A stretch of DNA of 64,000 nucleotides from Flagellimonas onchidii (GCF_004804315.1 NZ_SRXX01000009.1:62001-126000); one strand, 5' to 3'. Shown: positions 1-9,521, numbered from the stretch's first letter. The notes: generated by a model from the letters alone, not told the origin. Numbers and translations are program-made.

Positions 1-1
1 T

Positions 2-1012
2 ATCCAGACCTCTCAAGGCGATATCATTGTTAAACTGGAGCACGAAAAAACTCCGGTAACCGTTGCAAATTTTGTATCACTGGCCGAAGGCAACAATCCA
101 TTTGTGGCAGACAGCCTTAAAGGAAAAAAGTATTACGATGGTATCATTTTCCACAGAATCATCAAAGATTTCATGATTCAGGGAGGTGACCCAACCGGAA
201 CAGGCAGGGGAAATCCCGGTTATAAGTTTAAGGATGAGTTCCGTGACTCCTTAAGTCATTCAAAAAAAGGAATCTTGTCCATGGCCAACTCGGGCCCAAA
301 AACCAACGGAAGTCAGTTTTTCATTACCCATAAGGAAACTCCCTGGTTAGATGGCAGACATACTGTTTTTGGTGAGGTGGTCAGTGGTCTGGACGTGGTT
401 GATACCATTGCCAATGTAAAAACAGTGCCAGGCGACAAACCCGAAGTAGATGTGGTAATGAACAAGGTAGAAATCATTAGAAATGGTAAAGAGGCCAAAA
501 AATTTGATGCTCCCCAAATCATGACCGATTATTTTGAGGAAGAAAAAGTAGCCGAAGCTGCCTTCAAAAAAATGAAAGATGATTTTGTCGCCGAGTTGGC
601 AAAACAAAAAGAAGAGGCTCAAGAAACTACATCTGGACTTCGCATTTATTCCCTGAAAAAAGGAGAAGGCGAAGCACCTAAAGTTGGTCAAAAAGTTTTG
701 GTAAATTATGCTGGGTGGTTACCTAATGGAGATTTGTTCGATACGTCAGAGGCTCGAGTAGCTGAAAAATTCAAAAACTTCGAACGAATCAATCAAATGC
801 ACCGTGGCCAACTTACCCCGTCACCAATGGATTTTAGTCCAGAAGCTCCATTGTTCCCAGGCTTTAGGGAAGCTCTTCTTACCATGAAGGTAGGAGATAA
901 AATCAGGGCTTTTCTGCCGGCTCATTTAGGATTGGGCCCTCAAGGTGGCGGTCCAATTCCTCCTAATTCAGACCTTATTTTTGATTTGGAAATTGTGGGA
1001 ATTCAACAATAG
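2..1012 (+). CDS. Peptidylprolyl isomerase, cyclophilin plus FKBP domains (5' end outside window)
   Basis: The reading frame is open from base 2, so the gene begins upstream of the window and 336 residues are visible. Residues about 1-125 are a cyclophilin domain with the catalytic-loop motifs FHRIIKDFMIQGGDP and NGSQFFI. A charged linker follows, and residues about 220-336 are an FKBP domain (VLVNYAGWLPNGDLFDTS, FPGFREALLTMKVGD). Both families catalyse cis-trans isomerisation of prolyl bonds, so this is a two-domain foldase. A signal peptide or lipobox, common in flavobacterial homologues, would lie in the missing part, so its location cannot be judged. The gene ends at a strong terminator. 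The family call is certain; the cellular client is unknown. Confidence 0.93.
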   Translation: MQTSQGDIIVKLEHEKTPVTVANFVSLAEGNNPFVADSLKGKKYYDGIIFHRIIKDFMIQGGDPTGTGRGNPGYKFKDEFRDSLSHSKKGILSMANSGPKTNGSQFFITHKETPWLDGRHTVFGEVVSGLDVVDTIANVKTVPGDKPEVDVVMNKVEIIRNGKEAKKFDAPQIMTDYFEEEKVAEAAFKKMKDDFVAELAKQKEEAQETTSGLRIYSLKKGEGEAPKVGQKVLVNYAGWLPNGDLFDTSEARVAEKFKNFERINQMHRGQLTPSPMDFSPEAPLFPGFREALLTMKVGDKIRAFLPAHLGLGPQGGGPIPPNSDLIFDLEIVGIQQ

Positions 1013-1030
1013 AATTTTCTATACACCATA

Positions 1031-1058
1031 AAAAGGCAGCACTAAAGTGCTGCCTTTT
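1031..1058 (+). terminator. Rho-independent terminator of the PPIase gene
   Basis: A perfect 12-bp inverted repeat (1031-1042 with 1047-1058) encloses a 4-base TAAA loop. The 3' arm ends in TTTT with more T after it, and the hairpin lies 18 bases after the stop codon. Because the A-rich 5' arm mirrors the T run, it may also work on the opposite strand. Confidence 0.9.
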
Positions 1059-1141
1059 CTTTTACACAAAGCTTTGTTAAGATTGAAGGAATCTTAGGAA
1101 TTAAGGGCTAGATTAGAAGTCAATAATCCATACTTGCGATT

Positions 1142-2212
1142 TTGAACAAACAAAAAACCAAAACAGCTCTTGCACTTGCCTTGCCAGTACAAGTTATTCT
1201 GGTAAAATGGATTGGTAGTTATCCGGAATTTGTAGAACAATATTACAGCAATGGCATCTATCCCATTATCTCTCAATTTTTAAGGACGCTTTTCGGATGG
1301 ATTCCCTTTTCTGTTGGTGACATATTGTACCTCGCAGCATTTTGGTTGGCAGGAAAATACATCTTTAAAAATTGGAAATCAATTAAAAGCAAACCATTAC
1401 TTTTTGGCAAGGATATCTTAGTTGTGCTTTCGATTGTTTACTTCACCTTCCATCTACTTTGGGGAATGAATTATTACAGATTGCCCATCACCGAAAAACT
1501 AGATATCGAAAAGGAATACACCAAACAAGAACTAATAGACTTCTCTTTGTACTTGATTGAAAAAACAAATCATTTTCAATCCCAAATCACGGGAGATACC
1601 ATAAACCCTGTGCAAATTCCATATTCCCGAAGTAACATATTCCAAAAAACAGAAGAGGGTTACAACGAATTAAAAAAAACCTACCCCTTTTTCGAATATA
1701 AAAAACCCAGCCTAAAAGCTTCTCTATTCAGCCTTCCTCTAACATATATGGGCTATGGAGGCTATTTAAATCCTTTTTCAAACGAGGCACAAGTAAACGG
1801 AATAACTCCTTTGTTTAGGCTTCCTACCGTTAGCGGACATGAGGTAGGGCACCAACTGGGATATTCAGCCGAAGATGCAACAAACCTAATCGGCTTTTTG
1901 GTCACTTCAAAAAACCAAGACCCCTACTTTAAATATGCAGCCTATAATCATGCCTTAGGATATTGCTTATCTGATTTATCAAGGAAGGACAAGGAAAAGT
2001 TCGACGAAATCATCACTGGGCTCAACCCTGGAGTTAAAGAAAATTTTAAAGAGCTTACAGCATTTTGGGAACGCTATGAAAACCCGTTGGAACCGGTTTT
2101 TAAATCAATGTTCAACACCTTTTTAAAAGTGAACAATCAAGAAGAGGGGATAAAAAGTTATAATTCGGTCGTGGGCTTATTAATAAGCTACCACGACCGA
2201 AACGGGTTTTGA
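1142..2212 (+). CDS. DUF3810 family membrane metallopeptidase-like protein
   Basis: The protein has 356 residues, with about three hydrophobic helices in the first 115 residues followed by a soluble domain. An HExxH zinc signature (HEVGH, residues 233-237) is followed by GYSAEDATN, the pattern of the DUF3810 family. HExxH suggests a zinc-dependent peptidase at the membrane, but no substrate is known. TTG at 1142 is the likely start; there is no ATG before the first helix, and TACTTGCG just upstream resembles a weak -7 box. The gene stands alone on the plus strand and converges on the lipoprotein gene at 2226-3029. The family call is firm; protease activity is inferred only from the motif. Confidence 0.85.
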   Translation: MNKQKTKTALALALPVQVILVKWIGSYPEFVEQYYSNGIYPIISQFLRTLFGWIPFSVGDILYLAAFWLAGKYIFKNWKSIKSKPLLFGKDILVVLSIVYFTFHLLWGMNYYRLPITEKLDIEKEYTKQELIDFSLYLIEKTNHFQSQITGDTINPVQIPYSRSNIFQKTEEGYNELKKTYPFFEYKKPSLKASLFSLPLTYMGYGGYLNPFSNEAQVNGITPLFRLPTVSGHEVGHQLGYSAEDATNLIGFLVTSKNQDPYFKYAAYNHALGYCLSDLSRKDKEKFDEIITGLNPGVKENFKELTAFWERYENPLEPVFKSMFNTFLKVNNQEEGIKSYNSVVGLLISYHDRNGF

Positions 2213-2225
2213 GTTAGTTCCCGGA

Positions 2226-3029
2226 TTAATTCTTTTTTGGCTCAACCCATACTGCCGATTCCGGCTTGGCGTAAAAGCCATCAGATTTGGGCATTTTGCT
2301 CAATGAAATGTTCTCAAAAGGCACCTTGCTTCGGGCATCCAAAATCTTGGAACCCTCATAATTGTACCATGTAATGGATTTTGGAAGGGTCAAACCATCA
2401 ATATTTTGCCAATCATCATAACGAATCCATTTCACATTATCTGAAGACTCTCCTGTTCTATAGGTAACCGTATACCCCAACCAAGCCATTTGGTTGGTTT
2501 CTGGGTCAAAGTGAATAAAATATTCATCCTTAGGAGACGTTCCAACACCAGATTCATACGAAATACTTATTCCAGGATAGCTTTTTCCTTCATACACCAA
2601 ATCCTCTGTTTCTCCGTAATGAATCCCGTCATCTGCCAATACAAACGGCATTGCATAGAAATAGAACATTAAGTTGTGATAAAAAACGGCATCACCTTCA
2701 TAGCTCCCATCAGCATCTAAGAGCCAAACTTTGTTTCCATCAAAACCTATTGAAAGATTATCGGTATCCACACGGTCCTTCCTTGACCATAAATCAATAG
2801 TTTGGGTCTCTTTTGCATCGGGTTTTGGTAATTCGTAAGATAAGGTTCGTTGCTCTTTCCAATTATTGATACCGCCATGCGCATCAAAAACATTTTGCAA
2901 AGCTTTTGGGTATTTTTTTGGTGTTTCTGCAATCTTTGCGTCGATTACAGTTTTTGTTTCTTCTCGCTTGGCATTTTGCTTGCATGCAGTGGCAAAAAGC
3001 ACAAGTAGAACAAGAGTTATTTTTCTCAT
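2226..3029 (-). CDS. Lipoprotein, DUF6503-like
   Basis: The product has 267 residues. It starts with a lipoprotein signal (hydrophobic MRKITLVLLVLFATAC with Cys16 as the lipidation site), then a charged spacer and a beta-rich domain beginning near FDAHGGINNWKEQ. That start and motifs such as IGFDGNKVWLLD resemble the flavobacterial DUF6503 family, assigned from memory. This fold class often binds lipids or hydrophobic ligands in the envelope, but no function is established here. It converges on the DUF3810 gene with 13 bases between stops and diverges from the TrmH-like gene with 68 bases between starts, so it is probably a single-gene transcript. Confidence 0.75.
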   Translation of the reverse strand: MRKITLVLLVLFATACKQNAKREETKTVIDAKIAETPKKYPKALQNVFDAHGGINNWKEQRTLSYELPKPDAKETQTIDLWSRKDRVDTDNLSIGFDGNKVWLLDADGSYEGDAVFYHNLMFYFYAMPFVLADDGIHYGETEDLVYEGKSYPGISISYESGVGTSPKDEYFIHFDPETNQMAWLGYTVTYRTGESSDNVKWIRYDDWQNIDGLTLPKSITWYNYEGSKILDARSKVPFENISLSKMPKSDGFYAKPESAVWVEPKKN

Positions 3030-3097
3030 TATGGTAGTTGTTTGCGACTTTGTCGTAGTTACCCCTTCAAGATTACAAGATTATGTATTTTTGATTT

Positions 3098-3901
3098 GTG
3101 AAGGAATCCAAATTCATCAGCAGCACCCAAAATCCTATAATAAAAAAGATTGTTCTCCTTAAGGAGAAATCCCGGGAACGAAAAAAAACGGGCCTTTTTG
3201 TTGTAGAAGGACAACGCGAAATTGAACTGGCCCAAAAAGGAGGTTATACCGTTGAAACTTTGCTATACTGCCCTGAAATCGCAACAGATTTCTCCAGAAA
3301 TCCTATTTCTAAAAATCCAAGCATCGAACTAATCCAGCTATCCAAATCGGTTTATGAAAAAATAGCTTACCGAGAAACTACCGAGGGCGTTATGGCCATG
3401 ATGAAAAGTAAGCAGCATACCTTGGAAAATCTAAGCATAAATACCCCAAAACCCCTAATTTTGGTTGCTGAAGCTCCAGAAAAACCTGGGAACATTGGGG
3501 CATTGCTTCGAACTGCTGATGCAGCCGCTGTAGATGCTGTTTTAATTGCAAATCCAAAATCGGATGTTTACAATCCCAATATAATCCGTTCAAGTGTAGG
3601 TTGTGTCTTCACCAACAAAATCGGTGTGGGTACGACCGAAGAAATCATCGGATTTTTAAAGATGAATAACATCCAGATCTATTGTGCTGCGCTCACCGCT
3701 TCCAAAAATTATGTCGAATGCAACTTTACATCCTCAACAGCAATAGTTGTGGGCACCGAGGCTACAGGTTTATCCGAAGAGTGGCTTCAAAATTCCAATC
3801 AAAACATTATTATTCCCATGCAGGGTGAAATCGATTCCATGAATGTTTCGGTATCAGCAGCAATACTTATATTTGAAGCGAAGCGACAACGCGGATTTTA
3901 A
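3098..3901 (+). CDS. TrmH/SpoU-family RNA 2'-O-methyltransferase
   Basis: A 267-residue SPOUT methyltransferase. Residues about 1-100 form the substrate-binding part (KTGLFVVEGQREI). Residues about 115-265 carry the knotted SAM-binding domain: motif 1 APEKPGNIGALLRTADA, motif 2 VVGTEATGLSEEW and motif 3 DSMNVSVSAAILIFE. It should methylate a ribose in rRNA or tRNA; the exact nucleotide cannot be told. The start is GTG at 3098 because no other start precedes the conserved ISSTQNP segment. The -7-like TATTTTTG (3086-3093) lies only four bases before it. It is followed after three bases by the Ste24-like protease gene and probably co-transcribed. Confidence 0.9.
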   Translation: MKESKFISSTQNPIIKKIVLLKEKSRERKKTGLFVVEGQREIELAQKGGYTVETLLYCPEIATDFSRNPISKNPSIELIQLSKSVYEKIAYRETTEGVMAMMKSKQHTLENLSINTPKPLILVAEAPEKPGNIGALLRTADAAAVDAVLIANPKSDVYNPNIIRSSVGCVFTNKIGVGTTEEIIGFLKMNNIQIYCAALTASKNYVECNFTSSTAIVVGTEATGLSEEWLQNSNQNIIIPMQGEIDSMNVSVSAAILIFEAKRQRGF

Positions 3902-3904
3902 GCT

Positions 3905-5137
3905 ATGGAAAAAACTACTTTGTTCTATGTGATCATCGCAATATTGGTGATTCAATACACTATCCAACAAGTTCTTGAATTTCTCAATGCCCGTAGATTT
4001 AAGTCCAGCGTGCCGGAGGAACTTAACGATGTTTTTGATCATGCCGAATATCAAAAAGCACAGCAATATCAGCGAGCGAACTACAAATTTGGATTGTTTT
4101 CCGATGGTTTTTCACTGATTTTGACCCTTTGTTTCTTGTTTTTTGGAGGCTTTGAATGGATTGATGGCATTACCCGTTCCATAACCGAAGAGGCTATTCC
4201 CATGGCATTACTCTTTTTTGGATTTATTCTATTGGGTAGTGGAATTTTGGGGTTACCCTTTTCCTACTATCAGACCTTTGTTATTGAACAAGAGTATGGA
4301 TTCAACAAGACCACGAAAAAACTCTTCTTTTTGGACAAATTGAAAGGCAGCCTACTTGGACTTGTATTAGGTGGCGGTTTACTTACACTGTTCATGCTTT
4401 TCTATAAATGGACGGGGCCCAACTTTTGGATTTATGCATGGCTATTGGCAGGTTTTTTCATATTATTCATGAATTTGTTTTATAGCAGATTGATTGTCCC
4501 ATTGTTCAACAAGCAAACACCGCTCACCGAGGGTAACCTTAAGAATGCCATTGAAAATTATGCCCACAAGGTTGGTTTCGAGCTTAAAAACATATTTGTT
4601 ATTGATGGTTCCAAACGATCCACAAAGGCCAATGCCTATTTTTCAGGTTTTGGCAGGGAAAAGCGTATTACCCTGTTCGATACATTGATCAATGATTTGG
4701 AAGAAGATGAAATTGTGGCAGTTTTGGCACATGAAGTAGGTCATTATAAACGAAAACATATCATTTTTAACCTTGCAGTGTCATTGGGATTGATGGGGCT
4801 CACTTTGTATATTTTATCCCTTTTTATCAATACACCAGAAATTTCGTTGGCCATTGGAGTGTCAACACCGAGTTTTCATGCTGGACTTATCGGATTTGTG
4901 CTCCTTTACAGCCCAATCTCGGAAATCACTGGCCTTGCAATGAATTATCTGTCCAGAAAGTTTGAGTTCCAAGCGGATGATTATGCTAAAGAGACTTTTG
5001 CACCGCAACCTTTGATCACCTCTTTAAAAAAGTTGTCCAAAAACAGTTTGAGCAATCTCACCCCTCATCCGGCCTATGTTTTTGTGCATTATTCCCATCC
5101 ACCCCTAGTTGAGCGCATTCGGAACTTAAAGGCATAA
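3905..5137 (+). CDS. M48 family Ste24/CAAX-type membrane metalloprotease
   Basis: A 410-residue polytopic membrane protein of the Ste24 (CAAX prenyl protease 1) type. An N-terminal peptidase_M48_N region with several helices (for example near residues 5-20, 70-90 and 100-120) precedes the catalytic part, with the zinc motif HEVGH at residues 276-280. The third zinc ligand is probably in the later FEFQADDYA motif. Eukaryotic Ste24 cleaves prenylated peptides and clears blocked translocons; the bacterial role is probably membrane protein quality control, which is inference. It starts three bases after the TrmH-like gene. Length and motif order match the family. Confidence 0.92.
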   Translation: MEKTTLFYVIIAILVIQYTIQQVLEFLNARRFKSSVPEELNDVFDHAEYQKAQQYQRANYKFGLFSDGFSLILTLCFLFFGGFEWIDGITRSITEEAIPMALLFFGFILLGSGILGLPFSYYQTFVIEQEYGFNKTTKKLFFLDKLKGSLLGLVLGGGLLTLFMLFYKWTGPNFWIYAWLLAGFFILFMNLFYSRLIVPLFNKQTPLTEGNLKNAIENYAHKVGFELKNIFVIDGSKRSTKANAYFSGFGREKRITLFDTLINDLEEDEIVAVLAHEVGHYKRKHIIFNLAVSLGLMGLTLYILSLFINTPEISLAIGVSTPSFHAGLIGFVLLYSPISEITGLAMNYLSRKFEFQADDYAKETFAPQPLITSLKKLSKNSLSNLTPHPAYVFVHYSHPPLVERIRNLKA

Positions 5138-5143
5138 TTTTTG

Positions 5144-5174
5144 TTGTTTAGCTAATTAGATTGTGCTAACTTTA
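5144..5174 (+). promoter_or_regulatory. Bacteroidota-type promoter for the (p)ppGpp synthetase gene
   Basis: TTG at 5144-5146 is followed after 20 bases by TAACTTTA (5167-5174), one base off the TAnnTTTG consensus. The start codon is only seven bases after the -7 box, so the mRNA would have almost no leader. Confidence 0.55.
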
Positions 5175-5181
5175 ATATACT

Positions 5182-7386
5182 ATGACGGAGGCTGCTATCG
5201 AAAAAGAGAATAAGGAGATTGCCAAGCAATATAAAGAATTGCTTCGCATAAGCTATCAAACCTTGACCAATGAGGACAAGAAGTTGATACGCTCTGCTTT
5301 TGATGTAGCCGTTGACGCCCATAAAGATCAGCGCAGAAAATCTGGCGAAGCATATATTTTCCACCCTATCGCCGTTGCTAAAATCGTGGCTTCAGAAATT
5401 GGGTTGGATGCTGTTTCCATTGCCTCCGCCCTGCTCCACGATGTTGTTGAGGATACCGCTTACACTTTGGACGACATTGAGCGGATGTTCGGCGAAACCG
5501 TTGCTCGTATTGTTGACGGGCTTACCAAAATAGCACACCTCAAAAAGGATAAGGACATCAGCCAGCAAGCTGAGAACTTTAGAAAAATGTTGCTGACCCT
5601 TCATGATGATGTGCGTGTGATCATCATCAAAATTGCGGATCGGTACCACAATATGCTCACCATGGATGCCATGCCAGAGCACAAACAGGTGAAAATTGCT
5701 TCGGAAACGCTTTACATCTACGCTCCTTTGGCACACAGAATCGGACTCTATAATATTAAGACCCATCTGGAGGACTTAAGTTTAAAGTACACCGAACCTG
5801 AAGTATACAGCGATATACGTGCTAAAATCGAAGATACCGAAGAGGAGCAATTGGCCTATATTGAAGATTTTTCCAACGTCATCCGAAACTCATTGGATAA
5901 GGAAGGCCTCAATTACGATATCAAAGGTCGGATGAAGTCCATTTTTTCCATCCGAAGGAAAATGAAGGCCCAAAATGTTTCCTTTGATGAGGTTTACGAC
6001 AAATTCGCCATCCGGATTACCTACAAATCAGACCGGAAGAACGAAAAATTCCTTGCTTGGAAAATCTATTCCATAGTAACAGATCACTTCACCCCTAACC
6101 CCATTCGACTTCGGGATTGGATTACTTCACCAAAATCCACAGGTTATGAAGCGTTGCATATAACCGTTATGGGCCCGAAAGGAAAATGGGTCGAAGTCCA
6201 GATTCGAAGTGAGCGGATGCACGAGATTGCTGAAAAAGGCTACGCTGCACACTTTAAATACAAACACGGAGAACAAAAAGAACAAGGCATTGAAGACTGG
6301 TTGAATCGTTTACAAGAGGCCCTGGAAACCTCCAATGGGAATGCCGTCGATTTTGTAGAGGAATTCAAACTGAACCTCTATTCCAAGGAAATCTTTGTCT
6401 TCACCCCCAAGGGAGATTTAAAGTCAATGCCGAAAGGCTCTACGCCTTTGGATTTTGCCTTTCATATCCATACAGAAGTCGGCATGAAAACCCGTGGAGC
6501 TCGCGTAAACGGAAAGCTTGTACCACTGGGCTCAGAACTTCATAGTGGTGATCAGGTGGAAATTATCACCTCCGAAAGTGCCAAACCCAATCAAAGTTGG
6601 CTGGATTATGCCACAACGGCTAGGGCGCGCTCCAAAATCAAATCCTCTTTGAGCGAGGAGAAAAAGAGCATTGCAGCAGACGGTAAAGAGGTGCTTCGTA
6701 GAAAGCTAAAGTCCCAAAAAATAACCCTGAACGAGGATACGGTCAACAAACTGGTCACTTTTTTCAAGCTAAAGACCAGTCTGGACCTGTTTTATCGTGT
6801 GGGAATCGGGGTCATCGATAATGAACGCATCAAGGATTTTGCATCGTCTTATCACAATGCCTTCCTGAATTTCTTCAAAAATAAAATCCGAAGAAACCCT
6901 ACTCCAAAAGATGTCAATAAGGAAGAAATCACCACCAAATATGATATGTTGGTGTTTGGCAAAGAGGAGGAAAAACTAACTTACAAGCTTTCGCAATGCT
7001 GTAATCCCATACCTGGGGATGAGGTTTTCGGTTTTGTGAGTGTTAACGACGGCATTAAGGTTCATAGCAAAAACTGCCCTAATGCCATTTCGTTACAATC
7101 CAATTATGCGTATAGAATCATGTCCGCCAAATGGATAGATTCCACCCAAGAAGAATTTGCTTCGGATATAGAGATTACCGGAATCGACAATATGGGATTG
7201 GTTAACGACATCACCAAGATTATTTCGGACAACATGCACGTGAACATGCGAAACCTTAATTTTAGTGCGGATGGTGGTACTTTTAAGGGAAAAATAACTT
7301 TGGTGGTAAAAAACAACAATATCCTTAAAAGATTGATCAATAATTTAAAGCAAGTTGAAGGGATAGACAAAGTGACCAGAATTTAA
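5182..7386 (+). CDS. relA: RelA/SpoT bifunctional (p)ppGpp synthetase/hydrolase
   Basis: A 734-residue Rel enzyme with all domains in the usual order. The HD hydrolase has the HD pair at residues 86-87 within LLHDVVEDT, followed by the synthetase domain (about 235-350, with GRMKSIFSIRRKM and the DKFAIRITY strand), TGS (about 405-465), and a C-terminal ACT domain (about 655-734). Intact hydrolase and synthetase motifs suggest it both makes and degrades the stringent-response alarmone. The length is normal for the family. It has its own promoter, and the fur-family gene starts 42 bases after its stop. relA and spoT are interchangeable names for this long bifunctional type. Confidence 0.96.
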   Translation: MTEAAIEKENKEIAKQYKELLRISYQTLTNEDKKLIRSAFDVAVDAHKDQRRKSGEAYIFHPIAVAKIVASEIGLDAVSIASALLHDVVEDTAYTLDDIERMFGETVARIVDGLTKIAHLKKDKDISQQAENFRKMLLTLHDDVRVIIIKIADRYHNMLTMDAMPEHKQVKIASETLYIYAPLAHRIGLYNIKTHLEDLSLKYTEPEVYSDIRAKIEDTEEEQLAYIEDFSNVIRNSLDKEGLNYDIKGRMKSIFSIRRKMKAQNVSFDEVYDKFAIRITYKSDRKNEKFLAWKIYSIVTDHFTPNPIRLRDWITSPKSTGYEALHITVMGPKGKWVEVQIRSERMHEIAEKGYAAHFKYKHGEQKEQGIEDWLNRLQEALETSNGNAVDFVEEFKLNLYSKEIFVFTPKGDLKSMPKGSTPLDFAFHIHTEVGMKTRGARVNGKLVPLGSELHSGDQVEIITSESAKPNQSWLDYATTARARSKIKSSLSEEKKSIAADGKEVLRRKLKSQKITLNEDTVNKLVTFFKLKTSLDLFYRVGIGVIDNERIKDFASSYHNAFLNFFKNKIRRNPTPKDVNKEEITTKYDMLVFGKEEEKLTYKLSQCCNPIPGDEVFGFVSVNDGIKVHSKNCPNAISLQSNYAYRIMSAKWIDSTQEEFASDIEITGIDNMGLVNDITKIISDNMHVNMRNLNFSADGGTFKGKITLVVKNNNILKRLINNLKQVEGIDKVTRI

Positions 7387-7396
7387 TTTTTAGCTG

Positions 7397-7404
7397 TACC
7401 TTTG
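7397..7404 (+). promoter_or_regulatory. -7 box (TACCTTTG) upstream of the Fur-family gene
   Basis: TACCTTTG fits TAnnTTTG exactly and lies 24 bases before the ATG at 7429. No clear TTG element lies 19-21 bases upstream. It supports placing the gene start at 7429 rather than at an upstream TTG inside the box. Confidence 0.5.
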
Positions 7405-7428
7405 CCTTTTAGCATAGGTGGGAAAACT

Positions 7429-7884
7429 ATGGGGAACAATAAAAATCAAGAAATTGTAAAAAATGTGTTTACGACCTTTTTAGAGGAAAAAGGACACAGA
7501 AAAACACCTGAGCGCTACGCTATTTTACAGGAAATCTATGAAAGTGACGACCATTTTGATGTAGAATCACTCTATATTAAAATGAAGACCAAAAATTATA
7601 GGGTCAGTCGTGCCACGCTTTACAACACAATTGAGCTTTTATTGGAGAGCAAGTTGGTTCGCAAGCATCAATTTGGTAAAAACCAGGCGCAATACGAGAA
7701 ATCGTACTTTGACCGTCAACACGACCATGTTATTCTTACTGACACAGGAGAAGTGAAGGAATTTTGTGACCCCCGCATACAATCCATCAAAAAAACCATT
7801 GAGGAGGTTTTTGATATCAAAATCCACAACCACTCACTCTATTTCTACGCAACAAAAAACAAAGAAGAAAACCTAACCGAATAA
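7429..7884 (+). CDS. Fur-family transcriptional regulator
   Basis: A 151-residue protein with a winged helix ([16 protein letters not shown], then [13 protein letters not shown]) and a C-terminal metal/dimer domain with the HDH motif ([12 protein letters not shown]). This family senses Fe, Zn, Mn or peroxide and represses target genes. Only one cysteine (EFCDP) is present, so the CxxC pairs that hold structural zinc in many Fur proteins are absent; the metal specificity is therefore uncertain. ATG at 7429 is preferred over TTG at 7402, which overlaps the -7 box. purA follows after 12 bases and is probably co-transcribed. Family certain, exact regulon unknown. Confidence 0.92.
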   Translation: MGNNKNQEIVKNVFTTFLEEKGHRKTPERYAILQEIYESDDHFDVESLYIKMKTKNYRVSRATLYNTIELLLESKLVRKHQFGKNQAQYEKSYFDRQHDHVILTDTGEVKEFCDPRIQSIKKTIEEVFDIKIHNHSLYFYATKNKEENLTE

Positions 7885-7896
7885 CCAACACATTTC

Positions 7897-9165
7897 ATGG
7901 TAGATTTATTGCTTGGACTCCAATGGGGAGACGAGGGAAAAGGAAAAATTGTTGATGTACTTACCAAAGATTATGACATTATAGCCCGTTTTCAAGGAGG
8001 TCCCAATGCAGGGCACACCCTAGAGTTCGATGGCATTAAGCACGTACTGCACACCATTCCTTCGGGAATTTTCCATAAAAACGCCATGAACATTGTGGGC
8101 AACGGCGTGGTCATCGACCCGGTCATCTTTAAAAAGGAGCTGGACAATCTGGATAAGTTCAATATCGATATTGTTTCCAAGCTATTGATCTCAAGAAAGG
8201 CACACCTTATTCTACCCACCCACCGTTTGTTGGACGCCGCTTCGGAAACCGCCAAAGGAAAAGCCAAGATTGGTTCTACCCTAAAGGGTATCGGCCCAAC
8301 CTATATGGACAAGACGGGAAGAAATGGTATGCGTGTGGGCGATTTGGAGTTTGATAACTGGAAGGAAAAATACCGAAACCTCGCCAATAAGCACGAAGCC
8401 ATGATCGGGTTCTACAATGTGGACATCCAATATGATCTGGCCGAATTGGAGGAAGAGTTTTTTGAAGCTGTGGAATCGTTGAAAAAACTAAACTTCATCG
8501 ACAGCGAGGAATATATGTTCAAGGCGCAGGTCGAGGGCAAAAAAATATTGGCCGAAGGTGCACAAGGGTCGTTGTTGGACATTGACTTTGGAACCTACCC
8601 CTTTGTGACCTCATCCAACACCACAGCTGCCGGTGCTTGTACCGGATTGGGCGTGGCACCGAACAAGATTGGCCGTGTTTTGGGAATTTTTAAGGCGTAC
8701 ACCACCCGCGTGGGCAGTGGCCCCTTCCCTACCGAGCTTTTTGATGAAGACGGCGAGACCATGGGCCGCGTAGGAAACGAATTTGGCGCCACCACCGGAA
8801 GAGCCAGACGCTGCGGATGGCTCGATTTGGTCGCTCTAAAATATGCCGTACAAATCAACGGCGTTACCGAACTGATGATGATGAAGGCCGACGTATTGAG
8901 TGGTTTCAAGACTATTAAGGTTTGTACTGCCTATAAATACAAAGGCGAGGAAATACAGCACCTACCCTACAATATAGAAAGTGAAAATATCACACCGATA
9001 TACACAGAGTTGAAAGGTTGGGCCAAGGATCTCACCAAAATGACCAATGCCGATGAACTGCCACCAGCATTGAACGAGTACATCGCCTATTTAGAGGAAC
9101 AATTGAATGTACCAATCAAAATAGTCTCTGTAGGGCCAGACAGGACGCAGACCATTCATAGGTAG
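7897..9165 (+). CDS. purA: Adenylosuccinate synthase
   Basis: A 422-residue enzyme that joins IMP and aspartate using GTP, the first committed step to AMP. The N-terminal GTP/IMP site GLQWGDEGKGK (residues 6-16) with catalytic Asp and the following GGPNAGHT are intact. Later motifs AEGAQGSLLDID, TTGRARRCGWLD and the C-terminal SVGPDRTQTI are also present. Length is normal. It follows the fur-family gene by 12 bases. The gene uses more G/C at third positions than its neighbours (for example around 8620-8900), consistent with a highly expressed housekeeping gene. It marks the left edge of the accessory patch that runs to 13937. Confidence 0.98.
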   Translation: MVDLLLGLQWGDEGKGKIVDVLTKDYDIIARFQGGPNAGHTLEFDGIKHVLHTIPSGIFHKNAMNIVGNGVVIDPVIFKKELDNLDKFNIDIVSKLLISRKAHLILPTHRLLDAASETAKGKAKIGSTLKGIGPTYMDKTGRNGMRVGDLEFDNWKEKYRNLANKHEAMIGFYNVDIQYDLAELEEEFFEAVESLKKLNFIDSEEYMFKAQVEGKKILAEGAQGSLLDIDFGTYPFVTSSNTTAAGACTGLGVAPNKIGRVLGIFKAYTTRVGSGPFPTELFDEDGETMGRVGNEFGATTGRARRCGWLDLVALKYAVQINGVTELMMMKADVLSGFKTIKVCTAYKYKGEEIQHLPYNIESENITPIYTELKGWAKDLTKMTNADELPPALNEYIAYLEEQLNVPIKIVSVGPDRTQTIHR

Positions 9166-9521
9166 GTCAAATATTGTTGAGTGAACCAATAATATCTATC
9201 TTAAAGGTCTTCTCAGCGGTAAAAAAATATTCGAAAAACTCAGGAGACTTATCCGGTTTTGTGAATGAACAACTCACCTATAACAGAAGTTGTCTTGGTA
9301 AAATCCGTTGGCACTTCGTTACGGACAATTGCCAACACGAACTTCCATAAAAAAAACCAATCAATAGGCGCCGAAACTTCATTAGATTTTTAAAACAATT
9401 TCCCTTTACAATAGATTTAAAACACTTCTGAAAATTTTACTTTGGGTTGGTAATTAGATAAACAAAAGTTTACCCCTCCATTTTAATAGCTGAATACTTT
9501 TATCTCATTGGAACTTATGAG
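9166..9521. other. Intergenic region with an imperfect dyad, no gene seen
   Basis: This 356-base stretch has no convincing reading frame. It contains a nested inverted repeat: outer arms GAAGTT (9286-9291) and AACTTC (9340-9345), inner arms GTTGGC (9307-9312) and GCCAAC (9331-9336). The unit looks like an extragenic repeat or a remnant of one; no transposase is nearby. An AT-rich segment precedes the next gene. Confidence 0.4.
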
